Assembly: GCA_964448935.1 (NCBI GenBank)
Contig: CAYVBE010000034.1
Coordinates: forward strand, 1 to 27,233
Direction: 5' to 3'
Source: CAYVBE01 sp964448935
GTDB lineage: Bacteria > Planctomycetota > Brocadiia > SM23-32
Length of the DNA: 27,233 bases
The position numbers and the translations under genes are program-made. Each line of letters opens with the position of its first letter. Position 1 is the first letter of the stretch. Below are positions 22,395-27,233 of the stretch, piece by piece. The notes below the pieces were generated by a model. That model had not been told where the DNA came from and did not search any database. It saw only the letters and a list, made by a program, of their open reading frames with translations.

Positions 22395-25300
22395 ATGAGA
22401 CGGTCTCTGCCGAAGTTGCTGGTGTTTTCGGTTTTTCTGGCTTCACTGGTAGGCCTGTGCAATCTGGCCGAAGCGTACAGTTGGATGGACGCGCATTCGA
22501 AAGTTCTGCCACAGGGCGACCTGGAGTGGCAGCCGGAACCGTTCGCCTTCGAGGCGGGCGACACCGTTCGCTACATTGACTACGAGGGCGGCAACGACAG
22601 CAATCCCGGCACAAAGGCCCGGCCCTGGAAACACCATCCCTGGGACCCCCAGGCCACGGGCGCTGCCGCAAAAGCGGAGGGCGTGGACACCTATGTCTTC
22701 AAGCGCGGCGTCACCTACCGCGGCCGTCTGATCGCCCAGGAATCGGGAGAACCGGGTAACCCAATCCGCATCACCAGCGATCCGTCCTGGGGCAGGGGGG
22801 AGGCCGTCCTCTCCGGCTCCGAACAGGTGATGGACTGGCGCAAAGGCGCGCAGCACGAGGATATCCCCAACGCCGAGGAGGTCTGGGTCGCCGACGTGGA
22901 CTTCCGGCCCCGCCGCATCTGGATGGTCGAGGACGACGGAACGATCACCCGCATTCCCATCGCGCGCACCCCGAACTGGGAGGTCTCCGACCCGGAGGAC
23001 GTCAAGAGCGAGTGGTGGGAATGGGAGAACCCCCAGTGGTGGGTCGAGAAGAACCGCGTCACCACCGTGAACGGCAAGAAGATGCACCTGGGCATCGACA
23101 CGAAGCACCTCACACGCGACCCCGAGTATTATCGGGATGCCATCGTCTGGACCGAATGGGCCATCGTCATGGGCACCCCCTTCCCCACCGAGGTGGTGAA
23201 GTACTTCCCGGACAAGAATGCCCTCGCCTTTGAGGGCAGGTGGTGGAGGGACAGCGGCCAGATCAACACGGGCAACCGTTACTTCCTGGAGAACAAGCCG
23301 CACTACCTGGACGCCCCCGGGGAGCACTGGGCCGAAGAGCGCGGCGACGGCGCCCGCATCTACATACGCCTGCCCAACGACCGCGACCCGAACACCGTCG
23401 CCGTCGAGGCGGCGAAGCTCTATAATTTGATCGAGGACCAGGCATCGGCCAACCGACCCAAACGCATGGACGTCATCGGTGAAGAGCGCCGCGCCGCCGT
23501 GGACACCACCGGACTGAAGCACGCCGTCATCAGCGGGTTGACCTTCCGATTCACCAACGCCTGGTGGGACTACTACGCCGCGGACTGGCAGCACAAAGAG
23601 GTGGACAACGCCGGCGTGCGCCTGCTGGGCTCAAGCGACGACGTGCGCATCTCGAACTGCACCTTCGAACACGCCAGCAAGGGCGTGCGCATCGAGTGCA
23701 TCAACGACCGCACCCGCATCGGCTCGGTCGTGGTGACCGACAACAGAATCCGGCACACCGACGACGCCGCCATGAGCATCGTGGAGGGTCCCGGGAAGCT
23801 GGAGGACGTATCGGTCCTGCGTAACAGCCTCTACATGATCGGCACGCGGGCCTACCGCCAGTCCGACGCGCATGCCATGGACATACGGTTTCCCACCACC
23901 ATGGAGGTGGCGGGCAACATGCTGCTGCGCACCTACGGGGCGGGCATTTTCCTGTTCGGCGGCAAGGGCGGCGGCGGGGGTGAGGACATCCCGCTGGCGC
24001 GTTACGTGGTCCACCACAACAAGGCCGAGCAGACGCTGCTGTCCACCAATGACTGGGGCGGCATTGAGACCTGGCAGGGAGGCCCTTTCTACCTTTACAG
24101 CAATGTCTCCGCCAACCCGAACGGCTTCTGGAACTGGTCGTGGCGCAACAAGGCGTACAACGCGCGGCTCGGCTTCGCCTACTACCTGGACGGCGGTTTC
24201 AAGAATTACCTGTTCAACAACATCGCCTGGGGCCTGAGCAATGACCCGGCCAGCAAGCTGTGCAACCGGGCCGCCTTTCAGCAGGCTACCCCCACCATCT
24301 ATAACGCGTTCATCAACAACACCGCCTACCGCTTCGCCAACGGCTCCAACTGGTCCCCCGCCGGCGGGCATCACCGCTTCGTGGGCAACATCTACAGCGA
24401 CATCAGTAACATCGTTTTCAACCACGGCAAGTTGAAGGAAGATCCCGAGGACATCACGGCGAACGAATGGCCCTACCACCTGGCGGCCTACGCGCGCAAC
24501 GTGTTCTACGGGGTGAAGAACATGTTCGGCGTCTTCGAGGCAAGCGGGAGGGGATACGAAAACTTCTCGTCCTTCCAGCAGGCGCTCGAACGCCGGGACT
24601 CGCTGGCCTCCGGCCTCGGCATCCGCACCGACAAGCAGCCCCTGCGCGACCCGGCCCACCGGGACATGCGACCCGCCGCGGGCTCGGCCGCGATAGACAA
24701 CGGCGTCAAGTTCTTCGTCCCGTGGGGGCTTGCCCGCATGGTGGGCGAGTGGAACTTCTACCACGTCGGCGGCGACGCCACCCTCATCCCCGACGAGCAC
24801 TGGTACATGCGCGACTACTACCGCGGCCGCACCAGCTACCGCAACATGCCCCAGTACCCCCTGAAGGTCGTCAACGTCACCGAAGCCAACTACGTGCAGG
24901 GCGACCTGGAAGACTGGATTGACGGCGCGCTGAAGCTCAACGGGCGCGATCAGTACGCCTTCGTCTCCCAGGAGCACCTCAACACCCGGCCGCCCGGAGC
25001 CGACGAGCCGGTCGAGCTGCAGACGGTGGACGTAAAGGACACCAGTTTCATCCTGGAGGCATACTTCAAAACCGAGCCGGGAGCCGACCGGGCCGTCCTG
25101 ATCCAGAAGATGGGACCCCGCGCCGGCTACGCGCTGACCGTTGACGGAACCCTGACCCTCACGGCCCGCGCCGGCGGCAGGGACAGATCGGTGACCGGCA
25201 AGAGCCGCGTCAACGACGGCGACTGGCACCACGTGCTGGCCGAGGCCGACCGCGACAGCGGCCGCATGACCATCTACCTGGACGGCAACGTGGATACCAC

Positions 25301-25553
25301 CGCGGCCGGACCGGGGCAGGACTCGCTGTCCAACTCGGCCGACTTCTACGTCGGCGGCACGCCCGACGGCGACTGCCTGGCCGGCACGCTCGATTTCGCG
25401 AGGGTCAGTCTTGGCTCACTCGCCGAGGCCAAAACCACCATCGAGGAACTCTACACCTGGCAGTTCGACGGCCCGTTCCTGCGCGACTTCGCCGGCAACC
25501 CGCCCAACGGAGCCGGCCGCGACGCGGGCGCCCTGGAAGCCGTATCCCGTTGA
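22395..25553 (+). CDS. Large secreted right-handed beta-helix protein with C-terminal LamG-like domain
   Basis: A 1052-residue exported protein; start ATG 22395 behind GGAGA, with signal peptide LLVFSVFLASLVGLCNLAEA. Just after it, YIDYEGGNDSNPGTKARPWK is the usual opening of secreted parallel beta-helix proteins. Residues about 370-675 show strand-turn repeats with Asn ladders (VRISNCTFEHASKGVRIECI; VVTDNRIRHTDDAAMSIV), the right-handed beta-helix fold of polysaccharide lyases, epimerases and glycosidases. Residues about 840-1020 form a LamG/concanavalin-like jelly roll (TSFILEAYFKTEPGADRAVL; DGDWHHVLAEADRDSGRMTI). Trp/Tyr-rich stretches at 210-330 could line a sugar groove. Catalytic residues could not be picked out, so lyase, hydrolase and binding protein are all possible. 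The sulfatase and MFS neighbours suggest action on a sulfated polysaccharide. Confidence 0.82.
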   Translation: MRRSLPKLLVFSVFLASLVGLCNLAEAYSWMDAHSKVLPQGDLEWQPEPFAFEAGDTVRYIDYEGGNDSNPGTKARPWKHHPWDPQATGAAAKAEGVDTYVFKRGVTYRGRLIAQESGEPGNPIRITSDPSWGRGEAVLSGSEQVMDWRKGAQHEDIPNAEEVWVADVDFRPRRIWMVEDDGTITRIPIARTPNWEVSDPEDVKSEWWEWENPQWWVEKNRVTTVNGKKMHLGIDTKHLTRDPEYYRDAIVWTEWAIVMGTPFPTEVVKYFPDKNALAFEGRWWRDSGQINTGNRYFLENKPHYLDAPGEHWAEERGDGARIYIRLPNDRDPNTVAVEAAKLYNLIEDQASANRPKRMDVIGEERRAAVDTTGLKHAVISGLTFRFTNAWWDYYAADWQHKEVDNAGVRLLGSSDDVRISNCTFEHASKGVRIECINDRTRIGSVVVTDNRIRHTDDAAMSIVEGPGKLEDVSVLRNSLYMIGTRAYRQSDAHAMDIRFPTTMEVAGNMLLRTYGAGIFLFGGKGGGGGEDIPLARYVVHHNKAEQTLLSTNDWGGIETWQGGPFYLYSNVSANPNGFWNWSWRNKAYNARLGFAYYLDGGFKNYLFNNIAWGLSNDPASKLCNRAAFQQATPTIYNAFINNTAYRFANGSNWSPAGGHHRFVGNIYSDISNIVFNHGKLKEDPEDITANEWPYHLAAYARNVFYGVKNMFGVFEASGRGYENFSSFQQALERRDSLASGLGIRTDKQPLRDPAHRDMRPAAGSAAIDNGVKFFVPWGLARMVGEWNFYHVGGDATLIPDEHWYMRDYYRGRTSYRNMPQYPLKVVNVTEANYVQGDLEDWIDGALKLNGRDQYAFVSQEHLNTRPPGADEPVELQTVDVKDTSFILEAYFKTEPGADRAVLIQKMGPRAGYALTVDGTLTLTARAGGRDRSVTGKSRVNDGDWHHVLAEADRDSGRMTIYLDGNVDTTAAGPGQDSLSNSADFYVGGTPDGDCLAGTLDFARVSLGSLAEAKTTIEELYTWQFDGPFLRDFAGNPPNGAGRDAGALEAVSR

Positions 25554-25569
25554 CAGGCGGTCAGCCTAC

Positions 25570-26766
25570 GTGCGTGACACCAAGCGGACCAGCGTTGTGT
25601 GGCTGACCGGCGTCGCGTGGCTCTCGCTGATCGTCTTCGCGGCCACCTCCACGCTGCTGTCTGTCTCGCTCAAGAGCATCGGCACGGACCTGGAGGTCGG
25701 CTACGGGATGCGCGGCACGCTGGCGCTGGCGCGGGCCTTCGTGCTGGCCGGGTCCACCTTCATTCTGGGCATCTGTGCGGACCGCATCGGCAAGCGACCG
25801 CTGCTGGCCGTAGGCATGTTCGTGGTGGCAGTGGGCCTGGTCTGCGTCCGGCTCACCGACGGCCTCACCGGCCTCGTGGGCGGCACGATGGTCATCGGGC
25901 TCGGGCTGGGATCCGTCGAGGCGCTGGTCAGTCCCCTGGTGGCCGACCTGCACCCGCACAACGTGGACCGGCAGATGAACGTGCTGCACGGGTTCTTTCC
26001 CGCCGGAGTGGTGCTTGCCTCGCTGCTTATCGGCCGCCAGCTCGACAGCGGCATGCACTGGCGGGTGCCCTTCGGCGTGGTGGCCATCCCGGCGGTCCTG
26101 GTGGGGGTAATGTACGCCCTCGGCAGGTACCCTGAATCCGCAGCCGAGCGGAAGGTGGTGCCTATCTCGGTCCTGCAGGTGCTCCGGCAGCCCATCTTCT
26201 GGGCGCTCGCGGCTGCCATGATGCTGACCGCCGGGTGCGAGGGATCGCTCATCTACTGGTCGCCGAATTTCATCCAGGACACCTATGGCGCGATGGCCTA
26301 CGTGGCGGCGTGGGGACTCACCATCTTCACGGGCGCCATGGCCGGCGGGCGGTTCCTGACGGGCTACGCGACGCGCTACCTGCGGCCCTCCAGGATCATG
26401 CTCGTCACGGCGGCACTTGGGGTGGTAACCACGCTGCTGCTATCGCTGGTCCCGCACCTGGCGTTCAGCATGGCAATGCTCGGGCTCTCGGGGCTGTTCA
26501 TGGCCAGCTTCTGGCCCTCGGTCCTGGCAGTGGCCAACCGCCGGATCGCCGCCGGCTCGGCCACGCTGCTCGCTATGCTCTGCGTCTCGGGCATAGCCGG
26601 CTTTGGCCTCATCCCCTACCTCATCGGCACTCTCTCCGACCGCGTCGGCCTGCGCCTGGGCCTGCTGGTGATACCGGTCGGGCTGCTCCTGGCCGGCGTT
26701 GCGCTGGCGGCCGTCGTCCTCATGGACCGGGACAGCGACGAGGCCGCCGCACAGTCGGCGGAATGA
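25570..26766 (+). CDS. Major facilitator superfamily transporter
   Basis: A 398-residue inner-membrane transporter with about 12 hydrophobic segments in two halves. The MFS signature between helices 2 and 3 is seen as ADRIGKRPLLAVG, and the equivalent loop of the second half as YATRYLRPSRIML. Helix 4-5 carries GLGLGSVEALVSPLVADLHP, and HGFFPAGVVLASLLIG follows, wording seen in sugar-type MFS proteins related to FucP/NanT-like carriers. The chosen start is GTG 25570 after AGGCGG, 16 bases beyond the stop of the beta-helix gene; the open frame reaches back into that gene without similarity. It probably imports a sugar or oligosaccharide released by the preceding secreted proteins. Substrate specificity is not readable. 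The stop is eight bases from that of the convergent gene. Confidence 0.9.
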   Translation: MRDTKRTSVVWLTGVAWLSLIVFAATSTLLSVSLKSIGTDLEVGYGMRGTLALARAFVLAGSTFILGICADRIGKRPLLAVGMFVVAVGLVCVRLTDGLTGLVGGTMVIGLGLGSVEALVSPLVADLHPHNVDRQMNVLHGFFPAGVVLASLLIGRQLDSGMHWRVPFGVVAIPAVLVGVMYALGRYPESAAERKVVPISVLQVLRQPIFWALAAAMMLTAGCEGSLIYWSPNFIQDTYGAMAYVAAWGLTIFTGAMAGGRFLTGYATRYLRPSRIMLVTAALGVVTTLLLSLVPHLAFSMAMLGLSGLFMASFWPSVLAVANRRIAAGSATLLAMLCVSGIAGFGLIPYLIGTLSDRVGLRLGLLVIPVGLLLAGVALAAVVLMDRDSDEAAAQSAE

Positions 26767-26774
26767 TCCCCGCG

Positions 26775-27233
26775 CTACTGACAGAACCAGCGCCCCTTGC
26801 CCCGGCCATCGTCGCGCGCGATGTCAATGAAGATAAACCCCAGCAGAAAATCCAGCATCTCCGCGTAACGCGCGTTGGCCACGACCCCCATCCAGCCCAC
26901 ATGCACGTAGTGCACACATGCGGGAAAGTACGCCGGCCCCGGCCATCTCGGGGAGTCCATGATGGCCGATATGCCCTGAGGATGCCGATATCGGTGGTAT
27001 CGGCCGCTCTGCTTCCAGGTAACGTTCTCCCGGCCATACCACAGCAAGCCGGCGCACTCGTTCGCATGCCCCACCTTGCCCAGGAACCCGCCGCCAAGCC
27101 CCAGCACGGTCCCGTCGAAGTCGCTGTAGCCCAGACAGGCCACCGAAGCCAGGCTGCCGTAGAGCGAAAACTGCGGCTCGCTGGAGAAGCTGAATCCCAG
27201 GTCAACGATCTCCCCCATATCCTCCACCCGGTG
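26775..27233 (-). CDS. 3' part of an unknown gene (continues beyond the window)
   Basis: The last 152 codons of a minus-strand gene; the frame is open to the window edge, reading HRVEDMGEIVDLGFSFSS. The codons GTG at 27227 and ATG at 27218 are possible but unlikely starts, since no ribosome site is visible and the frame continues. The text is rich in Gly and aromatic residues (SLYGSLASVACLGYSDFDG; VLGLGGGFLGKVGHANEC), like small envelope proteins of planctomycetes whose conserved N-terminal part would lie outside. HYVHVGWMGVVANARYAEMLDFLLGFIFIDIA contains a hydrophobic end. Function unknown. It converges with the MFS gene. Confidence 0.65.
   Translation of the reverse strand, partial: HRVEDMGEIVDLGFSFSSEPQFSLYGSLASVACLGYSDFDGTVLGLGGGFLGKVGHANECAGLLWYGRENVTWKQSGRYHRYRHPQGISAIMDSPRWPGPAYFPACVHYVHVGWMGVVANARYAEMLDFLLGFIFIDIARDDGRGKGRWFCQ

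Noticed and set aside
1..27233. CRISPR arrays, insertion sequences, phage genes or tandem repeats
   Set aside because: No regularly spaced repeats, transposase or integrase motifs, or phage structural genes were noticed on either strand.

Overview
The window looks like chromosome from a high-GC, free-living heterotrophic bacterium, most likely Planctomycetota or a related PVC-type or candidate-phylum lineage. This rests on family content only. It holds a PD40-propeller protein with CxxCH motifs that resembles the hydrazine-synthase-alpha-like proteins common in planctomycetes, a sulfatase, a GH78-type rhamnosidase and a very large secreted beta-helix protein. A run of ten Ns inside a gene shows this is a scaffolded assembly, probably metagenomic. 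No phage, insertion sequence, CRISPR array or integron was seen.

Layout. (1) 59-6082: a GH78 alpha-L-rhamnosidase-like gene on the minus strand is divergent from two overlapping NAD(P)-dependent epimerase/dehydratase genes and a fused class II aldolase/short-chain dehydrogenase of the rhamnulose-1-phosphate aldolase type. Together they suggest release and catabolism of rhamnose or a similar deoxysugar. (2) 6179-7591: type I glutamine synthetase behind a near-consensus sigma70 promoter. (3) 7676-11146: a tightly packed unit with a hexulose-6-phosphate synthase fused to an RraA-like domain, 6-phospho-3-hexuloisomerase, an unknown 226-residue protein and a DUF2520-type Rossmann dehydrogenase. 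(4) 11145-11308: tRNA-His(GTG) on the minus strand with its own terminator and candidate promoter. (5) 11417-14132: a secreted protein of unknown function and, divergently, a zinc-ribbon membrane protein. (6) 14351-17203: mnmG overlapping by 4 bases a HypE/AIR-synthase-like gene that contains the assembly gap. (7) 17278-18138: a coiled-coil/TPR lipoprotein. (8) 18147-26766: a sulfatase divergent from a three-CxxCH PD40 protein, a 1052-residue beta-helix/LamG protein and an MFS transporter. This looks like a second polysaccharide-associated locus. (9) 26775 to the window end: the 3' part of an unknown minus-strand gene.

Three points stand out. The second fold of two carbohydrate enzymes has lost its catalytic residues (the SDR half of the aldolase fusion, and the first of the two paired epimerases). 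The ten-N gap is almost certainly spurious, because the flanks share a 6-base overlap that restores the reading frame exactly. Nearly every transcription unit is preceded by a TTGnnn-17/18-TAnnnT pair, so promoters in this genome appear readable by eye. All assignments are from reading the sequence; no database search was run.
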